Of a stretch of DNA of 7,795 nucleotides, positions 1 to 6,441 are shown in pieces. The stretch lies in the NCBI GenBank assembly GCA_937896015.1, contig CALBLR010000150.1:1-7795 (forward strand). The letters run 5' to 3'. The notes under the pieces were generated by a model. It made no database searches, was not told where the DNA came from, and saw only the letters and a list, made by a program, of their open reading frames with translations. Numbering within the stretch: position 1 is the first letter of the stretch; each line of letters begins with the position of its first letter. The translations under genes and the position numbers were made by a program. This DNA is from an uncultured Prevotellaceae bacterium (lineage in GTDB: Bacteria > Bacteroidota > Bacteroidia > Bacteroidales > Muribaculaceae).

Positions 1-2479
1 AGTCGGCCAGCTCGCTGTCCACGGTGCTCACAAGCGTGTTGAGCAGCGATATTATCCAGCGGTCGATTTCGGGGCGCTGCTCCACAGGTATCTGCTCGGC
101 GGCGGGGTCGAAGTTGTCAACGTTGGCATACAGTGCGAAGAATGAGTAGGTGTTGTAGAGGGTGCCGAAGAACTTGCGGCTCACCTCGGTCACTCCCGCC
201 TCGTCAAACTTCAGGTTGTCCCACGGCGACGAGTTGCTTATCATGTACCAGCGCAGGGGGTCGGTGCCATAGTCCTCGATGGCGCGGAAGGGGTCCACCG
301 TGTTGCCCTTGTGCTTGCTCATCTTGTTGCCAAACTTGTCGAGCACCAGGCCGTTGCTTATCACCGACTTGTAGGCCACGCTGTCGAACACCATTGTGGC
401 AATGGCGTGCAGCGTGAAAAACCAGCCGCGCGTCTGGTCCACGCCCTCGGCAATGAAGTCGGCGGGGTAGAACTTGCGGCTGTCAATCAGCTCCTTGTTC
501 TCAAACGGATAGTGCAACTGGGCATAGGGCATCGAGCCGCTGTCAAACCACACGTCTATCAGGTCGCTCTCGCGCTTCATGGGCTTGCCTGTGGGCGACA
601 CCAGCACTATGTTGTCCACATAGGGGCGGTGCAGGTCAATCTTCTCATAGTTCTCGCTGCTGTAGTCGCCGGGGGTGAAGCCCTTGTCCTTATAGGGATT
701 GCTGGCCATGAAGCCGCGCTTCACGCTCTCCTCGATTTCGCCATACAGCTCCTCGATGCTGCCTATGCACTTCTCCTCGCCGTCTTCGCTGCGCCAAATG
801 GGCAGCGGAGTGCCCCAGTAGCGGCTGCGGCTCAGGTTCCAGTCGTTGAGGTTTTCAAGCCACTTGCCAAAGCGGCCTGTGCCTGTGTGCTCGGGCTTCC
901 ACTTGATGGTCTTGTTGAGCTCCACCATGCGGTCGCGGCACGCCGTTGAGCGGATAAACCAGCTGTCTAGCGGGTAGTAGAGGATGGGCTTGTCGGTGCG
1001 CCAGCAGTGGGGATAGTTGTGCACGTGCTTCTCTATCTTGAACGCCGTGCCGTCTTGCTTCATGCGCACGCACATATACACGTTGAGGTCTTCGGCCTTG
1101 GTGGCCGCCGCCTCGTCATATTTGCCGTCGACGGTGTACTTGGGGTCGTAGGCGTTTTTCACATATGCTCCCTCGTATTCCTTATACAGCTCAACGTTCA
1201 CATATTTCTTCACAAAGTCCTGGTCGAGCTCATCGAGCTTCCAGTATTTGCCTTCGAGGTCCACCATGGGGCGGGTCTCAAGCTTCTTGGTGATCATAAA
1301 CAGCGACGGGATGCCTGCTGCGCGGGCCACATTGGCGTCGTCGGCGCCGAATGTGGGCGCGATGTGCACGATGCCTGTACCGTCGTCGGTGGTGACATAG
1401 TCGCCCAGAATCACGCGGAAGCCGTTGTCGTTGCCCACAATCCGGCCGTCGTCGGTCTTGTCCACGGGCTTCACCCACGGGAACAGCTGGCGGTAGTGCA
1501 TGCCCTCAAGGTCGGTGCCCTTGAACTCGGCTATCACCTTGTAGGGCACCACCTTGTCGCCGTGCTTGTAGGCGTCGAGCGCAGCTTCGGCGCCCTCGGC
1601 CTTGAAGTAGGCGTTGAGGCGGGCCTTGGCCATCACATATATGGCCTTCTTGCCGTTGTAGGGGTTGTAGCTCTCCACGGCCACGTAGTCATATTTCGGT
1701 CCCACGCACAGGGCCGTGTTCGACGGCAGTGTCCATGGCGTGGTGGTCCACGCCAGGAAGTAGACGCCTGCCTCGGCCCACTCCTTGTCGGCCTTGGCCA
1801 GGATCTCGGCCATCACCTTGCTGCCGTCGTCGGCTGCGGCAAACTGCGCCGTCACGGTCTGGTCTTTCACGTCTCGGTAGCAGCCGGGCATGTTCAGCTC
1901 GTGCGAGCTGAGGCCGGTGCCTGCGGCGGGCGAGTAGGGCTGAATGGTGTAGCCCTTATACAGCAGCCCCTTGTTGTAGAGCTGCTTCAGCAGCCACCAC
2001 AGGGTCTCTATATAGCTGTTCTTGTAGGTGATGTAGGGGTTCTTCATGTCCACCCAGTAGCCCATCTTGTGGGTCAGGTCTTCCCACTCGCTGGTGTATT
2101 TCATCACCTCCTTGCGGCAGGTGGCGTTGTAGTCTTCCACGCTTATGGTGGTGCCTATGTCCACCTTGGTGATGCCAAGCTTCTTCTCCACGCCAAGCTC
2201 CACGGGCAGTCCGTGGGTGTCCCAGCCTGCCTTGCGCAGCACCTGGTAGCCCTTCATGGTCTTGTAGCGGCACACGATGTCTTTAATCGAGCGCGCCATC
2301 ACGTGGTGGATGCCCGGCATGCCGTTGGCCGATGGCGGGCCTTCATAGAAAACGAATGTGGGTGCGCCCTCGCGCACCTTTATGCTCTGTGAGAACACGT
2401 CTTCGGCGTCCCACTTCTTCAGCACCTCTTTGTTGATTTCGCTGAGGTTGAATTTGTTGTATTCTTTAAATTTCTTCAT
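1..2479 (-). CDS. ileS: Isoleucyl-tRNA synthetase, 3' end beyond window
   Basis: Cytoplasmic class I aminoacyl-tRNA synthetase that charges tRNA-Ile with isoleucine using ATP. The reading frame is open from the ATG at 2479-2477 to the left edge, giving 826 codons; the family is usually well over 1000 residues, so most of the anticodon-binding C-terminus is outside. Visible signatures are GPPSANG (47-53) followed by G56-I-H-H59 at the HxGH position, GWDTHGLPVE (85-94), the CP1 editing-domain stretch WTTTPWTLP (244-252), GTGIVHIAP plus F-G-A-D-D (367-381, with the conserved editing aspartate), DVWFDSGS, and the KMSKH loop (719-723) followed by KGN. The GxHH order of the first signature and the eukaryote-like overall motif set point to the IleRS2 type, in which mupirocin resistance is known. 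It starts 35 bases after the ddl-like stop and is probably co-transcribed with it. No Shine-Dalgarno sequence is seen; the leader is A-rich. The identification is very secure; resistance is inference. Confidence 0.97.
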   Translation of the reverse strand, partial: MKKFKEYNKFNLSEINKEVLKKWDAEDVFSQSIKVREGAPTFVFYEGPPSANGMPGIHHVMARSIKDIVCRYKTMKGYQVLRKAGWDTHGLPVELGVEKKLGITKVDIGTTISVEDYNATCRKEVMKYTSEWEDLTHKMGYWVDMKNPYITYKNSYIETLWWLLKQLYNKGLLYKGYTIQPYSPAAGTGLSSHELNMPGCYRDVKDQTVTAQFAAADDGSKVMAEILAKADKEWAEAGVYFLAWTTTPWTLPSNTALCVGPKYDYVAVESYNPYNGKKAIYVMAKARLNAYFKAEGAEAALDAYKHGDKVVPYKVIAEFKGTDLEGMHYRQLFPWVKPVDKTDDGRIVGNDNGFRVILGDYVTTDDGTGIVHIAPTFGADDANVARAAGIPSLFMITKKLETRPMVDLEGKYWKLDELDQDFVKKYVNVELYKEYEGAYVKNAYDPKYTVDGKYDEAAATKAEDLNVYMCVRMKQDGTAFKIEKHVHNYPHCWRTDKPILYYPLDSWFIRSTACRDRMVELNKTIKWKPEHTGTGRFGKWLENLNDWNLSRSRYWGTPLPIWRSEDGEEKCIGSIEELYGEIEESVKRGFMASNPYKDKGFTPGDYSSENYEKIDLHRPYVDNIVLVSPTGKPMKRESDLIDVWFDSGSMPYAQLHYPFENKELIDSRKFYPADFIAEGVDQTRGWFFTLHAIATMVFDSVAYKSVISNGLVLDKFGNKMSKHKGNTVDPFRAIEDYGTDPLRWYMISNSSPWDNLKFDEAGVTEVSRKFFGTLYNTYSFFALYANVDNFDPAAEQIPVEQRPEIDRWIISLLNTLVSTVDSELAD

Positions 2480-2514
2480 TTCCAGTGTCTTCTGTTTTCT
2501 TGTTAGTTCGGGCA

Positions 2515-3699
2515 TCAGTGCTTTGTGCCCAGCTTGCCGCCCTTCACGCCGGCGCCCAGCGAGAATATGTTGTGGTCATACGACACCGTCTTGTTGCCCT
2601 CCTCGCGCTTGCGCTTCAGTGCCAGCTGCACCAGGCGGTGCATAAGCTCGGTGAATGGGATGCCGCTGGCCTCCCACAGGTAGAACGACAGCGAGCCGGG
2701 AATTGTGTTGATCTCGTTCACATAGATGTCGCGCGTCTTGCGGTCGACAATCACGTCGACGCGGGCCACGCCGTGGCACGACAGCACGCGGAACGTCTCG
2801 CCGGCCAAGTGCTGTATGCGCTTGGTCTCGTCCTCGGGCAGCTCGGCGGGAATGCGCTTCGACGAAGCCTGCATGCCCTTGGCGCCCTTGTGGCCGCCCA
2901 TATACTTGTCCTCATAGCTAAGGAAGTCGCCCGTCTTTATGGGCTCCTCGAGCACGCTCATGCGGTAGTCGTCGCAGTCGCCCAGCACCGAGCAGTTGAT
3001 CTCCTGCAGGTCTTCCACCAGGTCTTCCACTATAATACGGGTCGAGTACACCTCGGCGGCGTCTACCTTTTCCACCAGCTCCTCGCGGTTGGCTGCCTTG
3101 CCTATGCCCACGCTCGAGCCCAGGTTGGCGGGCTTAACTATCACGGGGTAGCCTATCTTGTCCTCGATGCGGGCTATCAGCTCGTCGCGCTGCGAAAACC
3201 ACTGCTTGTCGGTGAACCACACGTAGTCCACCACGGGCACGCCTGCCTCGCGCAGAATCATCTTCATTGTGATCTTGTCCATGCCGTTGGCGCTGGCCAG
3301 GGTGTTGCAGCCGGCAAACGGTATGCCTATGGTCTCGAGCACGCCCTCAAATGTGCCGTCCTCGCCGTTGGTGCCGTGCAGCACGGGCAGCACCACGTCG
3401 AGGTGCACGAGCACGTCGGTCTTGAACATTGACTTGTGCTCCTTATATAGATTGTAGTCACCGTAGATGGGCTTCATGTACACCTGCTCGCACTGCTTGA
3501 GCAGCGCGTCGATGTCGCGGTAGTTGGCCACGTCAAAGAGGGCCTCGCCGGTATACCAAACTCCTTTCTTGGTGATGTAGATTGGCGTAACGTTGTAATT
3601 CTCCCTGTCAATCGCATGCATTGCCTGCGATGCCGAAATCACTGAAATTTCGTGCTCGGTGGAACGTCCGCCGAAAAACACGCCGATATTCGTCTTCAT
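2515..3699 (-). CDS. D-alanine--D-alanine ligase family protein, long divergent form
   Basis: ATP-grasp ligase of 394 residues, longer than the roughly 300-330 of DdlA/DdlB. The expected reaction is ATP-dependent joining of two D-alanines in the cytoplasm. Family signatures are FFGGRSTEHEIS (8-19; E15 is the first-substrate residue), LHGTNGEDGTFEG (107-119), the ATP-binding KPANLGSSVGI (189-199), an omega-loop with YEDKY (262-266) matching the Y-E-A-K-Y pattern of E. coli DdlB, ARVD (312-315), and the metal-binding NEINT (328-332). The usual PGMTxxS motif after NxT is replaced by PGSLSFYLWE (334-343), and a basic, glycine-rich tail of about 30 residues follows. The tyrosine in the omega-loop argues for an amino-acid second substrate (D-Ala, perhaps D-Ser) rather than D-lactate. 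It lies 87 bases after the MurF-like gene and 35 before ileS. The start at 3699 gives the full N-terminal motif. It may be a second Ddl beside a housekeeping copy elsewhere, so no symbol is given. Confidence 0.9.
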   Translation of the reverse strand: MKTNIGVFFGGRSTEHEISVISASQAMHAIDRENYNVTPIYITKKGVWYTGEALFDVANYRDIDALLKQCEQVYMKPIYGDYNLYKEHKSMFKTDVLVHLDVVLPVLHGTNGEDGTFEGVLETIGIPFAGCNTLASANGMDKITMKMILREAGVPVVDYVWFTDKQWFSQRDELIARIEDKIGYPVIVKPANLGSSVGIGKAANREELVEKVDAAEVYSTRIIVEDLVEDLQEINCSVLGDCDDYRMSVLEEPIKTGDFLSYEDKYMGGHKGAKGMQASSKRIPAELPEDETKRIQHLAGETFRVLSCHGVARVDVIVDRKTRDIYVNEINTIPGSLSFYLWEASGIPFTELMHRLVQLALKRKREEGNKTVSYDHNIFSLGAGVKGGKLGTKH

Positions 3700-3786
3700 C
3701 TATCGTCTTACTGTTTTTTTGTTGTGTATGTATTTTTTTTATCTTGTTCTCTGTCTGTCTCGTCGCTTTCCCGCGCAGCGCCGTTG
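3700..3786 (-). other. AT-rich leader between Mur-ligase-like and Ddl-like genes
   Basis: This 87-base spacer is the longest inside the minus-strand gene string. Read on the minus strand, it starts GC-rich and becomes strongly A-rich, with runs of eight and seven A close to the ddl-like start. No TAnnTTTG promoter box, strong hairpin or Shine-Dalgarno sequence is evident. The A-rich stretch fits the usual Bacteroidetes translation start context. It contains ACATACACAA (plus positions 3722-3731), a 10-mer also present in the leader of the upstream gene. Confidence 0.45.
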
Positions 3787-5382
3787 TCACTTAAACGTGT
3801 CGGGCAGGTCGTTTTCATACAGCACCGTGTCGCCCGCCGAGGCCAGGCTCAGCATAAGCTGCTGTGCCTCGGCAAAGGTGTCCACTGCGTGCACCTTGCC
3901 CTGGTCCATGCCCTTGCGCCCGATGCCGGCCATTATGGCCTCGCGGTTGTAGTGGCCCACCACTATGGCCACGTCGCACGTTTCGGCTATGTGCTCGCCC
4001 AGCAGCTCGTTGTAGTGCTGCTGCTCAGTGCCCAGCTCTATCATTCCCGGGGTTATCACTATGCGCTTGCCGCCTGTCATCTGGCTCAGCACGTCAAGTG
4101 CCATGCGCGAGCCGGTGGGGTTGGAGTTGTAGGCGTCGTCGATTATGGTGATGCCGCCCGCCGTGCGCTTCATGTTCAGGCGGTGCTCCACCTGCTCAAT
4201 CTTGCTCACCGCGTAGCGTATCTTCTCGTCGGGCACGCCCAGGTGGCGCGCCATGGCCACGGCGGCAATCAGGTTGCTTATGTTGCACTCGCCCACGAGC
4301 TTGGTGGTCAGCTCCAGGTCGCGTCCGCCGCCCACCACGGTGAATGTGGTGCCGTGGCTGCTGTAGCGCACGTTGCGCGCACAGTAGTCCACGCCTTTGC
4401 CGCCGCCCACCGAGTATCTTATCACGGGCACGTTGTCCACAGGGCGGTTGGCCACATACTCAAAGTCGTTGTTCACCACCGCAAGGCCGTCGGCGGGCAG
4501 CGCGTCGGCCAGTTCAAACTTGGTGCGCTGCACATTCTCTATGGTCTTGAACGACTCCAGATGCTGTGCGCCCACGGCGGTGATGATGCCGTATTTCGGG
4601 TGAACAATGTCGCATATCTCCTTGATGTCGCCAATGTTTTTGGCGCCCATCTCGCATATGAAAATCTCGTTGTAGGGCTGCATCAGCTCGCGCACTGTGC
4701 GCACCACGCCCATCGGGGTGTTGAAGCTGCCGGGGGTCATCAGCACGGAGAACTGCTCGCTGAGTATGCGGCTCAGATAGTGCTTGGTGCTGGTCTTGCC
4801 ATAGCTGCCGGTGATGCCTATCACCGTCATGCCTGGCATCTGCGCCAGGCGCCGCTCGGCGTCGCGCACAAAGCCGTTGCTTATGCGCTTCTCCACCGGC
4901 TTCATCAGCCAGTTGGCTGCCAGTGTGCATGCCCACGAGAAGGTGAGCATCGCCAGCAGCGCGCCCGTGGCTATGCGGGTGCAGTCGAGGGCGTCGGCTC
5001 CGGCAGCTGCGGCGCAGGCGGCCACCGCAAGCATCAGGGCCAGCTCGGTGAAATATAGGCGGCGCACACGCTTGGTGAACACCAGCGGCTTCTTGTATTT
5101 GCGCCTGAGCAGCACTGCAGCCTGGGCTATCAGCACCACGGCCAGCACCCCTACCACATAGAACGACTGCAGGGCCATGGTGGTGAGCGAAATCACGAGC
5201 ACGGCCGCGTCGAGCACGCGCTTGGTCGAGTAGTAGTCGTCGCTTTCTTTCAGCCACGCCGTGTAGCGCTCGTTGCGGTAGCTGTTTTGCTGCAGCATCT
5301 GCATGTCCCATTTCAGCATCACGGCCAGTGCGGCCACCGCCGAAACCAGTAAAATCACGTTTGCAATCAATTCTATCGTCAT
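3787..5382 (-). CDS. Membrane-anchored MurF-like Mur ligase
   Basis: A 531-residue protein with the central and C-terminal domains of Mur ligases, ATP-dependent enzymes forming an amide bond between a carboxylate and an amino group. MurF proper adds D-Ala-D-Ala to UDP-MurNAc-tripeptide. Visible are the P-loop ITGSYGKTSTK (190-200), EMGAK (244-248), AQHLESF (272-278), a lysine in QRTKFEL (K288) at the usual carbamylated position, NISNLIAAVA (367-376), VEHRLN (398-403), DDAYNSNP (415-422) and PGMIELG (445-451). Unlike MurF (about 450 residues), the first 160 or so residues hold four or five hydrophobic segments (about 5-23, 57-73, 75-92, 110-128, 136-159) instead of the soluble UDP-sugar-binding domain. 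The catalytic part is therefore probably tethered at the inner membrane facing the cytoplasm. The acceptor is unknown; a lipid-linked precursor is possible. The gene starts 45 bases after the hydrolase stop and precedes a Ddl-like gene, the expected source of a dipeptide substrate. Family assignment is secure; the reaction is inferred. Confidence 0.9.
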   Translation of the reverse strand: MTIELIANVILLVSAVAALAVMLKWDMQMLQQNSYRNERYTAWLKESDDYYSTKRVLDAAVLVISLTTMALQSFYVVGVLAVVLIAQAAVLLRRKYKKPLVFTKRVRRLYFTELALMLAVAACAAAAGADALDCTRIATGALLAMLTFSWACTLAANWLMKPVEKRISNGFVRDAERRLAQMPGMTVIGITGSYGKTSTKHYLSRILSEQFSVLMTPGSFNTPMGVVRTVRELMQPYNEIFICEMGAKNIGDIKEICDIVHPKYGIITAVGAQHLESFKTIENVQRTKFELADALPADGLAVVNNDFEYVANRPVDNVPVIRYSVGGGKGVDYCARNVRYSSHGTTFTVVGGGRDLELTTKLVGECNISNLIAAVAMARHLGVPDEKIRYAVSKIEQVEHRLNMKRTAGGITIIDDAYNSNPTGSRMALDVLSQMTGGKRIVITPGMIELGTEQQHYNELLGEHIAETCDVAIVVGHYNREAIMAGIGRKGMDQGKVHAVDTFAEAQQLMLSLASAGDTVLYENDLPDTFK

Positions 5383-5427
5383 TTTTGTGTATGTGTCTGT
5401 TTCGTTTTAAATCCTTGTCAAAATGTC

Positions 5428-6222
5428 TTAACTGTTCTGGGCCTTGCCAGCCTTGGCGTCGTCGGCCAGGAAGCTGCGCAGCACCGCTGCAAACTGCACG
5501 GGGTTGTCGAGAAAGCTGTAGTGCCCGCAGCCGGGGAACGACACGAGCCCCGAGCCCCCGATGAGCCGCTCCATGGTCTTGGCGTCGGCCAGCGGCGTGG
5601 CGGTGTCGTTTTCGCCCCAAATCATCAGGGTGGGGCACTTGATGGCCGGCATGCAGTGCTTCAGGTCCTCGTTCACCACGCGGCTCATTATGGCGCGCAT
5701 CCGCGGCGATGCCTGGGTGTAGTCGCTTGAGCCCACCTTCGAGCGGTAGCGGTTCAGCAACTGCTCGCCGCGCTCGCGGCCCATCACGGCCCACACAAGG
5801 TGCTTGTAGGCCTTGTAGGAATACACCTTCCAGTAGTAGCGCAGCGTGCGCCGCGGCTTTATGCCGGCGGCGTCGACCAGTATCAGCTTGCGCGTGTCGT
5901 TGCGCGAGGCATACAGTATGCCCACGCGTCCGCCAAACGAGTGCCCTATCAGTATCGGGCTGCTGATGCCCTCGCTCTTAGCCATCTTCTCGATGAGCCG
6001 TGTGTAGTCGTCGATGCCCCACACGCTGGGCGGCTCGGTGCTTTCGCCGAATCCCGGGAAGTCCACGTTATACACTGTGAAACCCATTGCCGTCAGCACG
6101 CGCTCAATGCTCGCCACCGTGGTGTGGTTGCACCCCCAGCCATGCATTAAAATCACCGGAAGTCCCTCACCCTCAACCGTGTAGGCCAGCTCAACGCCGT
6201 CTATGCTTAGTCTCTTTTTCAT
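5428..6222 (-). CDS. Alpha/beta-fold serine hydrolase
   Basis: A 264-residue cytoplasmic-looking hydrolase with no signal peptide. The alpha/beta-hydrolase layout is clear: an oxyanion-hole motif HGWG (27-30), the nucleophile elbow GHSFGG (93-98, S95), a lid region rich in Y, W and K (about 125-165), the acid D206 in GENDTATP, and the catalytic H234 in GCGHYSF. The triad is S95-D206-H234, so it should be active on an ester, amide or thioester. Its substrate cannot be read from the sequence. It is the first gene of the minus-strand string, has its own candidate promoter just upstream, and lies 45 bases before the Mur-ligase-like gene. The neighbours suggest a role around a D-amino-acid dipeptide or cell-wall precursor, for example editing or recycling. 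A general esterase or an unrelated housekeeping hydrolase remains possible. The start at 6222 (MKKRLSIDG) fits the usual beginning of the fold. Confidence 0.9.
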   Translation of the reverse strand: MKKRLSIDGVELAYTVEGEGLPVILMHGWGCNHTTVASIERVLTAMGFTVYNVDFPGFGESTEPPSVWGIDDYTRLIEKMAKSEGISSPILIGHSFGGRVGILYASRNDTRKLILVDAAGIKPRRTLRYYWKVYSYKAYKHLVWAVMGRERGEQLLNRYRSKVGSSDYTQASPRMRAIMSRVVNEDLKHCMPAIKCPTLMIWGENDTATPLADAKTMERLIGGSGLVSFPGCGHYSFLDNPVQFAAVLRSFLADDAKAGKAQNS

Positions 6223-6241
6223 TATATGCTAAAATAATTTG

Positions 6242-6272
6242 CAAATATACTGATTTTAAGTGTCATATTAAA
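6242..6272 (-). promoter_or_regulatory. Candidate Bacteroidetes-type promoter for the hydrolase/Mur/Ddl/ileS string
   Basis: On the minus strand, TATATTTG (6249-6242) matches the Bacteroidetes -7 consensus TAnnTTTG exactly. TTTA (6272-6269) lies 19 bases upstream and matches three of four positions of the -33 TTTG box. The predicted transcript would begin about 15 bases before the hydrolase ATG. The spacing and position fit a vegetative sigma promoter driving the whole minus-strand gene set. Confidence 0.55.
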
Positions 6273-6343
6273 GCAGCAAGGCGCCTAAAAGGTTTTATTC
6301 AAAAATATTTTATTCGCACGCGTGATAATGTAAAATATTTTTC

Positions 6344-6351
6344 TAACTTTG
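6344..6351 (+). promoter_or_regulatory. Candidate -7 box for sppA
   Basis: TAACTTTG fits the Bacteroidetes -7 consensus TAnnTTTG. A good -33 TTTG box is not present at the usual distance (CGTG at 6321-6324 is the nearest by spacing), so the call rests on the -7 box and its position. It would give a leader of about 80 bases. Confidence 0.45.
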
Positions 6352-6367
6352 TGTATTTAATGGCACA

Positions 6368-6385
6368 CTGCCGCCTGCACGGCAG
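6368..6385 (+). repeat. Short inverted repeat in the predicted sppA leader
   Basis: CTGCCG, a six-base loop CCTGCA, then CGGCAG: a perfect six-pair GC-rich stem about 15 bases after the likely transcription start. The loop can also pair with a following GCAGG, giving an alternative fold. It is not followed by a U-run, so a terminator is unlikely. It may only be a chance hairpin. Confidence 0.35.
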
Positions 6386-6441
6386 CAGGGCCGGTTACTT
6401 AAGTTCAGCAGTTATAACAGAAATTCAAAGGTATTTGCTAT

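Larger units (their letters stand above)
6223..6441. other. Divergent intergenic region
   Basis: AT-rich spacer between the divergent hydrolase and sppA genes. It contains a TAnnTTTG box on each strand (minus: 6242-6249; plus: 6344-6351) and a short GC-rich inverted repeat in the predicted sppA leader. No tRNA, small-RNA signature or convincing small ORF was seen. Confidence 0.7.

Noticed and set aside
1007..2392. 461-codon plus-strand ORF opposite ileS
   Set aside because: The minus strand encodes a clear IleRS with all motifs. The plus-strand product is rich in H, V, A and L with no recognisable domain, as expected from the G/C-ending codon bias of the real gene.
2854..2928. Ddl-like gene as a VanA-type D-Ala-D-Lac ligase giving vancomycin resistance
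   Set aside because: The omega-loop keeps the YEDKY tyrosine typical of D-Ala-using enzymes, and no VanH, VanX or VanRS-type gene is in the window.
2485..3432. 315-codon plus-strand ORF opposite the Ddl-like gene
   Set aside because: Low-complexity antisense shadow; the minus strand has a complete ATP-grasp ligase.
3652..5058. 468-codon plus-strand ORF opposite the Mur-ligase-like gene
   Set aside because: Same antisense artefact: histidine- and alanine-rich, no motif, crosses the spacer between two real minus-strand genes.
4514..5794. 426-codon minus-strand ORF in another frame, spanning hydrolase and Mur-like genes
   Set aside because: R-, H- and A-rich translation without motifs; it overlaps two genes with full catalytic signatures in their own frames.
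6368..6385. Inverted repeat as a rho-independent terminator
   Set aside because: No U-run follows it, and it lies between a likely promoter and the sppA start rather than after a gene.
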